This document shows, in pieces, positions 7,218-14,336 of a DNA stretch of 14,984 bases; positions within the stretch are counted from its first letter, which is position 1; every line of letters begins with the position of its first letter. The stretch comes from an uncultured Pelagibacteraceae bacterium (GTDB lineage: Bacteria > Pseudomonadota > Alphaproteobacteria > Pelagibacterales > Pelagibacteraceae), in NCBI GenBank assembly GCA_913052435.1, contig CAJXDV010000013.1, positions 1-14,984 of the forward strand, written 5' to 3'. The position numbers and the translations under genes were made by a program. The notes under the pieces are model-generated. The model was not told the DNA's origin. It was given only the letters and a program-made list of their open reading frames with translations, and ran no database searches.

Positions 7218-7751
7218 TTATTTTTCTGTCAAAATAAAATCTAGTTTTTTATCATTATCATTTATAGGTAATTTATTCACTTTTTGAAAAGAAAAAGCCA
7301 AGCCTATAGTTAATATTTTTTTTCTTTTGGATATTTTCTGAATATATCTATCATAATAACCTCCGCCGTATCCAAGTCTATAATTATACTTATCGTAAGC
7401 AACTAAAGGAACAAGTATAACATCAGGATAAACTTTTTTAATTTGATGAGGTTCGGGAATGCCCATTTTACCTACATGAAGAGGATCATCGAATGACCAT
7501 TCGAAGAAATCCATTTCATTCTTTCTTTTTGTAACTGGTAAAGAAATTTTGTATCCAATTTGTTCTAATTTTTTTAAAATTTCAAAACATTCAATTTCAT
7601 AATTAATTGGATAGTATGCTCCAATTTTTTTTTTTTTTGAAAAATTAAATTTTTTCAATATTTCTTTTAACAATGAATATTTAACACTTATGAGTTTAAA
7701 ATTGATTTTTCTATAGAGTAAAATTTTTTTTCTTACAATTTGCTTAGACAC
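7218..7751 (-). CDS. 5-formyltetrahydrofolate cyclo-ligase
   Basis: Converts 5-formyltetrahydrofolate to 5,10-methenyltetrahydrofolate with ATP, recovering a folate that otherwise inhibits one-carbon enzymes. At 177 aa it is near the usual 180-200. The N-terminus is basic (MSKQIVRKK), then GAYYPINYEIE, LPVTKRKNEMDFFEW (substrate-side loop), GIPEP, and VPLVAYDKYNYRLGYGGGYY (starting at residue 114), whose glycine-rich end GYGGGYYDR (127-135) is the ATP/phosphate-binding signature. The gene is known as ygfA, fau or MTHFS in different organisms. It starts 11 bp after the zapA stop; zapA next to ygfA is a widely conserved pair. Residues 38-43 (SKKKKI) are encoded across a run of 14 consecutive A, a strong slippage site; the frame is intact in this sequence. 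Confidence 0.95.
   Translation of the reverse strand: MSKQIVRKKILLYRKINFKLISVKYSLLKEILKKFNFSKKKKIGAYYPINYEIECFEILKKLEQIGYKISLPVTKRKNEMDFFEWSFDDPLHVGKMGIPEPHQIKKVYPDVILVPLVAYDKYNYRLGYGGGYYDRYIQKISKRKKILTIGLAFSFQKVNKLPINDNDKKLDFILTEK
7625..7638 (-). repeat. A14 homopolymer inside the cyclo-ligase gene
   Basis: Fourteen consecutive T on the plus strand (A14 on the coding strand) run from the last base of S38 through K39-K42 to the first base of I43. This is the longest homopolymer I found in the window. Loss or gain of one base would frameshift the enzyme before its ATP-binding motif. Confidence 0.9.
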
Positions 7752-7762
7752 TATTTTTTTAT

Positions 7763-8209
7763 TTATTGTACATTTGTATCTGTGTCATGTTTTTTGATAA
7801 AATTTTCAATCTCTAAAGTAGCTTTATCAACTAAAGTCTCATAACTTATCCTGTGAGTTTCAAGTTCATTTTTTAGCTTTAACTGATCTTCACTAAGATT
7901 TGAAATCTCTTTTTCTTTGTCATCTTTATATCCATAAACTAAAGATCTGAGTTCCTTAAATTTGTCTGTAATTTTATTTATTTGATTTTTTTGTTCCTCA
8001 ATTTTTTTTCTTGTTTCAAAATATTCATCCATAACTGATATGGAAGCAATTAATAAAAGTTTATTTTCTCCGATATTTCCTAAAGATTTTTTTAAATTAT
8101 CGAATCTATTATTCAAATGTAATGATAACTCTTCTAAATGCTCTTCTTGTCCATCTTCACAAGATAACAAAAACTCTTTCCCATTAAATTTAATATTTAC
8201 ATTTGCCAT
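7763..8209 (-). CDS. zapA: Cell-division protein ZapA-like
   Basis: ZapA binds FtsZ and bundles its filaments at mid-cell. The 148-aa protein opens with the ZapA-domain pattern: MANVNIKFNGKEFLLSCEDG, a helix with HLEELSLHLNNRFDNLKK, then GENKLLLIASISVMDEYFE. This is followed by a long coiled coil (about 65-140) that is longer than in the roughly 109-aa E. coli protein; similar extensions are common in alphaproteobacteria. The ATG overlaps the end of the upstream coiled-coil gene by 13 bp, and the cyclo-ligase follows after 11 bp. Only a weak purine stretch precedes the start, consistent with coupled translation. The family call rests on the N-terminal domain and the conserved position beside the cyclo-ligase gene. 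Confidence 0.9.
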   Translation of the reverse strand: MANVNIKFNGKEFLLSCEDGQEEHLEELSLHLNNRFDNLKKSLGNIGENKLLLIASISVMDEYFETRKKIEEQKNQINKITDKFKELRSLVYGYKDDKEKEISNLSEDQLKLKNELETHRISYETLVDKATLEIENFIKKHDTDTNVQ

Positions 8210-8550
8210 TTTTCTATTTCATCCATCAAGCTATCGGTTTCCTGGTTTAATTCATCAATTTTTTCTGAAAATTCAGCCTCTTTTCTTTGCTCATCAATTT
8301 CTTTCTGTTTAAATTTCTCCAAATTTTGTTTAAGTTTTTCGTTTTCTTCCTCTATAGAGTTATATCTAGTTTGCAATTCTGCTTTTTCAATTTCTAATTG
8401 ATTTTTTTGCTTTTCCAAAATATCTAGCTCTGCTACTTGACTGATCTTTAAAGTTTCCAAATTTTTTAATTCATTTAAAACTTGATCAAGTTTTTTTTCT
8501 TTTTCGTGAATTGTTTTCATATATATATCTATATTATTAAATTGAATCAC
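8197..8550 (-). CDS. Small coiled-coil protein upstream of zapA, function unknown
   Basis: A protein of up to 117 aa that is almost wholly coiled coil: heptads of Leu/Ile with Glu, Lys and Gln run from about residue 15 to the end, with no membrane segment or signal peptide. In alphaproteobacteria a short coiled-coil gene (some annotated DUF4164) often precedes zapA, and this one fits that slot; I recognise it by position and character rather than by motif. It overlaps zapA by 13 bp, so the two are probably translated together and may act together at the division ring (inference). The frame opens at a GTG (8548-8550), only 23 bp from the tkt start. The ATG at 8518-8520, giving a 107-aa MKTIHEKEKK start, leaves more promoter room and is an equally good or better choice. 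Neither has a clear Shine-Dalgarno. Confidence 0.72.
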   Translation of the reverse strand: MIQFNNIDIYMKTIHEKEKKLDQVLNELKNLETLKISQVAELDILEKQKNQLEIEKAELQTRYNSIEEENEKLKQNLEKFKQKEIDEQRKEAEFSEKIDELNQETDSLMDEIEKWQM

Positions 8551-8573
8551 CTAAGTCTACAAAGGATAACTTT
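8521..8573. promoter_or_regulatory. Divergent promoter region between the zapA block and the tkt block
   Basis: This is the only point where transcription diverges, so the promoters of both long gene blocks must lie here or inside the flanking coding ends. The stretch is very AT-rich (several TATATA/TATTAT-like hexamers, 8520-8540) and ends with the tkt Shine-Dalgarno AAAGGA (8561-8566). TTGTTT (8511-8516) with TATTAT (8532-8537) could serve tkt, but the 15-nt spacer is short. The exact -35/-10 boxes cannot be assigned. If the GTG at 8550 is used, only 23 bp are non-coding. Confidence 0.5.
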
Positions 8574-10532
8574 TTGAATAAAAACAATAAAATTTTATCT
8601 AACGCAATACGTGTTCTGTCAATGGATGCGGTGCAAAAGGCTAATTCTGGTCATCCTGGAATGCCAATGGGAATGGCTGATGTTGTAACTATTTTATTTA
8701 AATATTTTCTAAGATTTAATCCTAAAAATCCAAGTTGGTTGAATAGAGATAGATTTGTTTTATCAGCAGGTCATGGTTCAATGCTTTTATATTCTCTGCT
8801 ATATCTAACGGGCTATAAAAGTATATCTTTAAAAAATATTAAGAATTTTAGACAATTAAATTCTATATGCGCTGGTCATCCAGAGCATCGTCCTAACACT
8901 GGAATTGAAACAACTACTGGTCCGCTGGGCCAAGGAATATCAAATGCAGTTGGATTTGCTATTGCGGAAGAAATTTTAAAAAAGAAACTGGGAAAAAATA
9001 TTATTAATCACAAAACATATGTTTTGTCTGGAGATGGATGTTTAATGGAAGGTATAAGTCATGAAGCTATGAGTTTGGCTGGACATTTAAAACTTAAAAA
9101 TTTAGTTATGTTGTTTGATAATAATTCTATATCAATTGATGGTCCAACTAAATTAGCAGTTTCGGATAATTTTAAAAAAAGATTTGAGAGTTATGGATGG
9201 AATTACTTCCTTGTAAATGGTCACAATGAAAAAGAAATTTTTAGAGCATTAAAAAAATCTCAACATTCAAAAAAACCGACTGTAATTTCATGTAAAACAA
9301 AAATTGGATATGGTTCCCCTAATAAATCTGGAAAAGCTTCTTCGCACGGAAACCCTCTTGGAACAGATGAAATTAAACTAGTAAGAAAAGAATTAAACTG
9401 GAAATACAAACCTTTTGAGATTCCAAATAATATTTTAAATGAATGGAAAAAAATTGGTAATAAGGGCGCAAAACTTGAAGCAAAATGGAATAAAGTTTAT
9501 CAAAAGAAAAAAATTAAAATAAATAAATTATTAAAAAATAATTTTTCCAAGTTTATTAAAATTGAAAAGAAGAATGCTGCTAATGAAATCAAAAGTTTAG
9601 CTAGCAGAAAATCTTCAGAATTAACATTGGGCTCACTTATTAAAGATAGTAATACTTTAATAGGAGGATCTGCTGATTTAGCCGGCTCAAATAATACTAA
9701 AACTAAATATCATAAAATAATAGAGCCTGGTAACTTTGCGGGAAATTATATTCACTATGGTGTAAGAGAACATGCAATGTGCGGCATTATGAATGGTCTG
9801 GCATTACATAGTAGTTTTATTCCTTATGGAGGAACTTTCTTAATATTTTCAGATTATTGCAAATCTTCAATTAGATTATCTGCAATAATGAAACTAAGAG
9901 TTATTTACGTAATGACACATGACTCAATTGGACTGGGTGAAGATGGACCAACTCATCAACCAATAGAACAATTGTCTGGTTTGAGAGCTATACCTAATCT
10001 AAATGTTTTTAGACCAGCAGATAGAATGGAAACCATTGAATGTTGGGAGCTAGCATTAAAAAGTACAAATACTCCATGCGTTTTGTCTTTGACTAGACAA
10101 AATCTTAATCCAGTTAGAAAAAAATACTCAAATATTAATAAATGTTCTTTTGGAGCTTATGAAATCTTAAGAACAAACAAAAAAATTAGCTTAACTATAC
10201 TGGCAAGTGGCTCTGAAGTTAACATGGCTATTGAGACCAGCCATAAATTGGCCAAATACAAAATATATTCTAAAGTTATATCTATGCCATGCCAAGAATT
10301 ATTTGAAAAACAATCAAAAGCATTTAAACAAAAAATTCTTGGTGAAACAAAATTTAAGATATCTATAGAAGCAGGTTCAACTGACTGTTGGAAAAAATAT
10401 GTTGGGGTAAACGGTTTGGCATTCGGTATTGATGAATTTGGTAAAAGCGCACCTTATAAGGAAATTTTTAAATATTTTGAATTAACAACTGAAAATATTT
10501 CTAAAAAAACTATGAAACTAATAAAAAAATAA
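8574..10532 (+). CDS. tkt: Transketolase
   Basis: Thiamine-diphosphate enzyme that moves two-carbon units between sugar phosphates in the non-oxidative pentose phosphate pathway. The 652-aa length matches the usual 650-665. Conserved blocks appear in order: SMDAVQKANSGHPGMPMGMA (H27), NRDRFVLSAGHGSM (H67), GHPEHRPNTGIETTTGPLGQ, SGDGCLMEGISHEA (the thiamine-diphosphate/metal motif, 152-165), NNSISIDG, IGYGSPNKSG, GGSADLAGSN, YIHYGVREHAM, SIGLGEDGPTHQPIEQ and LSRQN-like LTRQNL. All three domains are present. The start is a TTG (8574-8576), chosen because it follows AAAGGA at 7-nt spacing and gives an N-terminus aligning with known transketolases; the next ATG (residue 17) would cut the conserved SMDAVQ block. 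gap follows after 2 bp, so this heads an operon of central carbon metabolism genes. Confidence 0.97.
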   Translation: MNKNNKILSNAIRVLSMDAVQKANSGHPGMPMGMADVVTILFKYFLRFNPKNPSWLNRDRFVLSAGHGSMLLYSLLYLTGYKSISLKNIKNFRQLNSICAGHPEHRPNTGIETTTGPLGQGISNAVGFAIAEEILKKKLGKNIINHKTYVLSGDGCLMEGISHEAMSLAGHLKLKNLVMLFDNNSISIDGPTKLAVSDNFKKRFESYGWNYFLVNGHNEKEIFRALKKSQHSKKPTVISCKTKIGYGSPNKSGKASSHGNPLGTDEIKLVRKELNWKYKPFEIPNNILNEWKKIGNKGAKLEAKWNKVYQKKKIKINKLLKNNFSKFIKIEKKNAANEIKSLASRKSSELTLGSLIKDSNTLIGGSADLAGSNNTKTKYHKIIEPGNFAGNYIHYGVREHAMCGIMNGLALHSSFIPYGGTFLIFSDYCKSSIRLSAIMKLRVIYVMTHDSIGLGEDGPTHQPIEQLSGLRAIPNLNVFRPADRMETIECWELALKSTNTPCVLSLTRQNLNPVRKKYSNINKCSFGAYEILRTNKKISLTILASGSEVNMAIETSHKLAKYKIYSKVISMPCQELFEKQSKAFKQKILGETKFKISIEAGSTDCWKKYVGVNGLAFGIDEFGKSAPYKEIFKYFELTTENISKKTMKLIKK

Positions 10533-10534
10533 AC

Positions 10535-11539
10535 ATGGCAATAAAAATTGGAATTAATGGAATGGGTAGAATTGGTAGAATGGTGGTTCGAGCTATTGTT
10601 GAAAGTAAAAATAAAAATATAATAATTAAGCATATAAATAATCGCACTAATTCAGAAATTAGCTCTTCATTATTAAAATACGACTCAATTCATGGAAGGT
10701 TTAATGCAAATATATCTTTTAATAAAAATTATTTAATTATTAATAAAAATAAAATCTCATTTTCTCAAAAAACAAATATTGAAGATATTAATTGGAAAAA
10801 ACATGGAGTTGATTATGTTTTTGAATGTACCGGAAAATTTAATTCAAAAGAAAAGCTAATCGAGCACATAAAAAATGGCTCAAAAAAAGTAATTGTTTCA
10901 GCTCCGTGTAAAAATGCAGATAAAACTATAGTTTACGGAGTAAATCATAAAAGTGTAAATGAAAATGATTTAATTATTTCTACAGCCTCGTGTACAACTA
11001 ATTGTCTTGCTCCAGTTGCCTATGTTTTGAATAAAGAATTTAAAATACAAAAAGGTTTTATGACAACAATTCATTCATATACAACTGATCAAAGATTATT
11101 AGATAATTCTCATAAAGATTTAAGACGGGCTAGATCTGCCGGTCAATCTATTATACCAACTTCAACTGGAGCTTCAAAAGCTATTGGCGAAATTATACCA
11201 GAGCTAAAAGGCAAACTAGAAGGTCTGGCAATGAGAGTGCCTACTCCCAATGTTTCATTGGTAGATTTGGTGTTTAATTCAAAAAAAAAATTGACTGTAA
11301 AAAAAATTAACGACTCTTTTAAAAAAGCTTCAAAAAAAGAATTAAAAAATGTACTTGAAGCAACAGAAGAAAAGCTTGTTTCGATTGACTTCAACCACAA
11401 CCCCAATTCTGCAATTGTAGATTTATCCTTAACTAATGTAGTTGGAGATAATATGGGTAAAGTTTCTGCTTGGTATGATAACGAATGGGGATTCGCATCA
11501 AGAATGTGTGATTTAGCAGAATATATTCATAAAATTTAA
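10535..11539 (+). CDS. gap: Glyceraldehyde-3-phosphate dehydrogenase, type I
   Basis: Interconverts glyceraldehyde 3-phosphate and 1,3-bisphosphoglycerate. The 334-aa protein has the Rossmann start INGMGRIGRMVVRA, the YDSIHGRF block, the catalytic ASCTTNCLAP (C153), TTIHSYTTDQ (H180), the SHKDLRRAR and PTSTGASKAIGEI phosphate-binding blocks, VPTPNVSLVDLV, and the C-terminal WYDNEWGFASRM. All catalytic residues are present. In most NAD-specific enzymes the loop after the second Rossmann strand reads IND, with Asp holding the adenosine ribose. Here it reads INNRTN (35-40), so Asn replaces Asp and Arg follows, which could relax specificity toward NADP (inference). Its location between tkt and pgk is the classic alphaproteobacterial and cbb-type order. 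It contains an A10 run (11281-11290) coding for SKKK. Confidence 0.97.
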   Translation: MAIKIGINGMGRIGRMVVRAIVESKNKNIIIKHINNRTNSEISSSLLKYDSIHGRFNANISFNKNYLIINKNKISFSQKTNIEDINWKKHGVDYVFECTGKFNSKEKLIEHIKNGSKKVIVSAPCKNADKTIVYGVNHKSVNENDLIISTASCTTNCLAPVAYVLNKEFKIQKGFMTTIHSYTTDQRLLDNSHKDLRRARSAGQSIIPTSTGASKAIGEIIPELKGKLEGLAMRVPTPNVSLVDLVFNSKKKLTVKKINDSFKKASKKELKNVLEATEEKLVSIDFNHNPNSAIVDLSLTNVVGDNMGKVSAWYDNEWGFASRMCDLAEYIHKI

Positions 11540-11545
11540 TTTTTT

Positions 11546-12727
11546 ATGAACAAAATTTCAGATCATAATTTAAAGCTAAAAGATAAAAAAGTTTTGCTTA
11601 GAGTAGATTTGAATGTTCCAATTAAAGATGGAACTATAACCGAAACTTCTAGAATAGAAAAAATAATACCAACGATAAAGCTGTTAATAGAAAAAGAAGC
11701 AAAAATAATAATATTATCTCATATTGGAAGACCAAAAGGAAAGGTGATTAGAGAAATGTCCTTGGAGCCTATTTCAAAAAAATTAGCTTCTTTATTAAAT
11801 AAAGAAATTTTGTTTAATAATAAATTAATAAATGAAAATACCATTTCTGAAGTAAACAAAATTACAAATGGTTCTATAATGATGCTGGAAAACATACGAT
11901 TTAATGAAGGAGAAGAGTTAAATGATAAAGAATTTGCAAAAAAAATATCAAATTTAGGTGATTTATACGTTAATGATGCTTTTTCTGTTTCTCACAGATC
12001 TCATGCTTCTGTTGAGGGTATTACAAAATACATTCCTTCATATTATGGTTTACAAATTACTGAAGAAATTAACGCATTAAAAAAAATAACTTCTGAGATA
12101 AAAAAGCCAGTTACACTTATTATCGGAGGTTCTAAAATTTCAACAAAAATTAAAATTATAAATAATTTAATAAAAAAATTTAATAATATAATCATTGTAG
12201 GAGGTATGGCTAATACTATGCTTAAACATACCGGTTCAATAATAGGAAAGTCTATATGCGAAAATGATTGCGAATCTTTAATTAAAGAAATTTTAGAAAA
12301 TTCAAATAAATACAATTGCAAAATTACATGTCCGTTAGACGTTGTAGTTTCAAAAAACTTGGAGGGCAGTGGAAAAAATAAAGATATAAAGGAAATCAAT
12401 AAAGATGATATTATATTAGATATAGGACCAAAAACAATTGCTTCCATAAAAAAAATAATTAATGATACAAACACTGTGCTTTGGAACGGCCCAGCTGGAT
12501 ATTTTGAAAATTCAAACTTTCAAAATGGTACTAAACAAATCTTAGAAATAATTGAACAAAAAACAAAAAATGATAATATTTTTTCTGTTGCAGGAGGAGG
12601 AGAAACTGTTGCGGCAATAAACAAATTTAATAAATTAAATTCTTTTACGTTTGTTTCAACTGCTGGTGGAGCTTTTTTGGAATATCTTGAAGGAAAAGAT
12701 TTACCTGGTATAAGAGCGCTAAATTAA
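11546..12727 (+). CDS. pgk: Phosphoglycerate kinase
   Basis: Transfers phosphate between 1,3-bisphosphoglycerate and ADP, reversibly. At 393 aa it matches the bacterial norm of about 390-400. The N-domain holds RVDLNVP (19-25), the SHIGRPKGK substrate loop (58-66), MLENIRFNEGEE and NDAFSVSHRSHAS. The C-domain holds IGGSKISTK (193-201; most members read GGAKVSTK), IIVGGMANT, LDIGPKT, WNGPAGYFE and the AGGGETVAAI nucleotide loop, ending in STAGGAFLEYLEGKDLPGI. All substrate and nucleotide elements are present. It starts 6 bp after gap without a Shine-Dalgarno, and its TAA stop abuts the fba ATG (TAAATG). The coding strand is very A-rich, as in the neighbours, with no sign of transfer. Confidence 0.98.
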   Translation: MNKISDHNLKLKDKKVLLRVDLNVPIKDGTITETSRIEKIIPTIKLLIEKEAKIIILSHIGRPKGKVIREMSLEPISKKLASLLNKEILFNNKLINENTISEVNKITNGSIMMLENIRFNEGEELNDKEFAKKISNLGDLYVNDAFSVSHRSHASVEGITKYIPSYYGLQITEEINALKKITSEIKKPVTLIIGGSKISTKIKIINNLIKKFNNIIIVGGMANTMLKHTGSIIGKSICENDCESLIKEILENSNKYNCKITCPLDVVVSKNLEGSGKNKDIKEINKDDIILDIGPKTIASIKKIINDTNTVLWNGPAGYFENSNFQNGTKQILEIIEQKTKNDNIFSVAGGGETVAAINKFNKLNSFTFVSTAGGAFLEYLEGKDLPGIRALN

Positions 12728-13735
12728 ATGTCGGAATTAAATTCAATAGTATTAAAAATTGTTTCATCGGGAAAGGGAATACTTGCCGCTGATGAAAGCA
12801 ATGGCACTATGACTAAAAGATTAGATAGCGTTAACGTTTCTTCAACACCTGAAAATAGATTAAAATTTAGAAATACCCTTTTTACATCCGAAAGTATGAA
12901 ATCATGTATAGGTGGAGTAATTTTATTTGATGAAACAATCAAACAATCTGTTGGATCTAATTCAATACCTTCATTAATTTTGGAAACCGGAGCAATACCA
13001 GGAATAAAAGTTGACACAGGTGCAAAAACTTTATCAAGTTCAAAGGAAGAAAAGATTACAGAAGGTTTGGATGGCTTAAGAGAAAGATTAAAAGAGTATT
13101 ATAAATTAGGAGCAAGATTTGCAAAATGGAGAGGGGTTTATAATATTTCAGAATCTTACCCTAGCAAAGTTGCAATTTCTACAAATTCTCATGCATTAGC
13201 TAGATATGCATCTTTAGTTCAAGAGGCTGGCATGGTTCCAATTGTCGAACCAGAAGTTCTTATGGATGGATCGCATAATTCAAAAACTTGTTTAGACAAA
13301 ACATCTGAAGTAATTAAAAAATGTTTCGAGGAATTGATTATACAAAAAGTTGATCTTAAAGGCGTAATTTTAAAACCTAATATGATACTTCCAGGAACAA
13401 CTTCAGAAGAAAAAATTAATTCTGAAAAAATTGCAGAATTAACTTTAAAATGTTTAATTGAGAACGTTCCAAATGAGGTCGCAGGAATTGCTTTTTTATC
13501 AGGTGGCCAGTCTGAGATTGAAGCAACAGAAAATTTAAATATGATTAATATAAAAAATAATTCTAGTTTCAAAATGACTTATTCTTATGGAAGGGCACTT
13601 CAACAAAGCGCTTTAAAATATTGGTCTAAGAATCTAGATGATATCGAAGGAACTCAAAAAGTATTTAATCATAGAGCCAATATGACAACTCTGGCTGCCA
13701 AAGGAGAATGGAAAAAAGAACTTGAGAAAAACTAA
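12728..13735 (+). CDS. fba: Fructose-bisphosphate aldolase, class I
   Basis: Splits or forms fructose 1,6-bisphosphate through a Schiff-base lysine, with no metal needed. The 335-aa protein is the eukaryote-like class I form: GKGILAADESNGTM (D22), GGVILFDET, PGIKVDTGAK, GARFAKWRGVY (K133), EAGMVPIVEPEVLMDG (E174), and KGVILKPNMILPG with the Schiff-base K216. FLSGGQSEIEAT and SYGRALQQSALKYW complete the phosphate site. It is somewhat shorter than the animal enzymes (about 363 aa) because of its short C-terminal tail. Class I aldolases of this type are known in alphaproteobacteria, so foreign origin need not be assumed. The start directly follows the pgk stop, and the end overlaps the next gene by 14 bp. 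With gap and pgk it links triose phosphates to hexose phosphate; the direction of flux cannot be told from sequence. Confidence 0.97.
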   Translation: MSELNSIVLKIVSSGKGILAADESNGTMTKRLDSVNVSSTPENRLKFRNTLFTSESMKSCIGGVILFDETIKQSVGSNSIPSLILETGAIPGIKVDTGAKTLSSSKEEKITEGLDGLRERLKEYYKLGARFAKWRGVYNISESYPSKVAISTNSHALARYASLVQEAGMVPIVEPEVLMDGSHNSKTCLDKTSEVIKKCFEELIIQKVDLKGVILKPNMILPGTTSEEKINSEKIAELTLKCLIENVPNEVAGIAFLSGGQSEIEATENLNMINIKNNSSFKMTYSYGRALQQSALKYWSKNLDDIEGTQKVFNHRANMTTLAAKGEWKKELEKN

Positions 13736-14336
13736 AAAGTTCATCTATTTAATTTCTCCAAAAAAAATTTTATCTTCGGATTTTTATAAAAATCTTGAAA
13801 AACTTTTTAAAACTAAAAAAGTATGTTTTTTTCAACTTAGAGTTAAAAAAGAAAATAAACAAAATATAATAAAAATTTCAAAAAAAATAAAAAAATTAAC
13901 AAAAAAATATAAAGTAAAGTTTATAATTAACGATGACCCATATCTAGCAATCAAAATAAATGCGGATGGCTGTCATATTGGTCAAAATGATTTTGATCTA
14001 AAAAAGGCAAGAAAAATTTTAAAAAATAAAATATTAGGAATTACTTGTCACAATTCTATAAAACTAGCAAAGATAGGCATTATTAATAAGGCTGACTATT
14101 TAGCTTTTGGTTCCTTTTATCAATCTAAAACAAAAAAAACTAAATATAGAGCAGATATTAAAATTCTACATTTGGCTAAAAAAATAACAAGTATTCCCAT
14201 AGTTGCAATAGGAGGAATAAATTCAAATAATTATAAAAAACTTTTATTGAATAAAGCTAAGTTTTTGGCTATCTCAGGCTACATTTGGAATAACAAAAAA
14301 TATAAACCCTTAGAGGCTATTAAAAAATTAAAATGA
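13722..14336 (+). CDS. thiE: Thiamine phosphate synthase family protein (ThiE-like)
   Basis: Probably joins HMP diphosphate and thiazole phosphate to form thiamine phosphate. The 204-aa TIM-barrel protein has most ThiE active-site blocks: FQLRVKKEN (the QLR-K pyrophosphate residues), FIINDDPYLAI (the Asn/Asp pair), DGCHIGQNDFDL (second Mg-binding Asp), LGITCHNS, FGSFYQSKTKKT (usual form PTxTK) and IPIVAIGGIN. It is unusually rich in lysine, and the SKTKKT and ITCHNS blocks are divergent. Alphaproteobacteria often carry such a ThiE-like gene between fba and efp, sometimes in addition to another ThiE, so it could be a paralogue with a different substrate. The start is a TTG (13722) inside the end of fba; no in-frame ATG lies nearby, and the ISPKK barrel start needs this frame. 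It ends with an ATGA overlap with efp. Family assignment is firm; the exact reaction is less so. Confidence 0.85.
   Translation: MRKTKKFIYLISPKKILSSDFYKNLEKLFKTKKVCFFQLRVKKENKQNIIKISKKIKKLTKKYKVKFIINDDPYLAIKINADGCHIGQNDFDLKKARKILKNKILGITCHNSIKLAKIGIINKADYLAFGSFYQSKTKKTKYRADIKILHLAKKITSIPIVAIGGINSNNYKKLLLNKAKFLAISGYIWNNKKYKPLEAIKKLK

Noticed and set aside
7211..7218. ATTCGAAT palindrome just upstream of the ymdB start
   Set aside because: Eight bases is too short in AT-rich DNA to claim an operator, and there is no second copy in the other gene junctions I examined.
7752..7762. 6S RNA (ssrS), often found between zapA and the cyclo-ligase gene
   Set aside because: Only 11 bp separate the two genes, so no RNA gene fits there; the 23-53 bp divergent spacer is also too short.
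13701..13707. AAAGGAG as the ribosome site for the ThiE-like gene
   Set aside because: It is about 14 nt from the TTG start, too far for a standard site, and is part of the fba codons for AKGE; coupling to fba termination is more likely.
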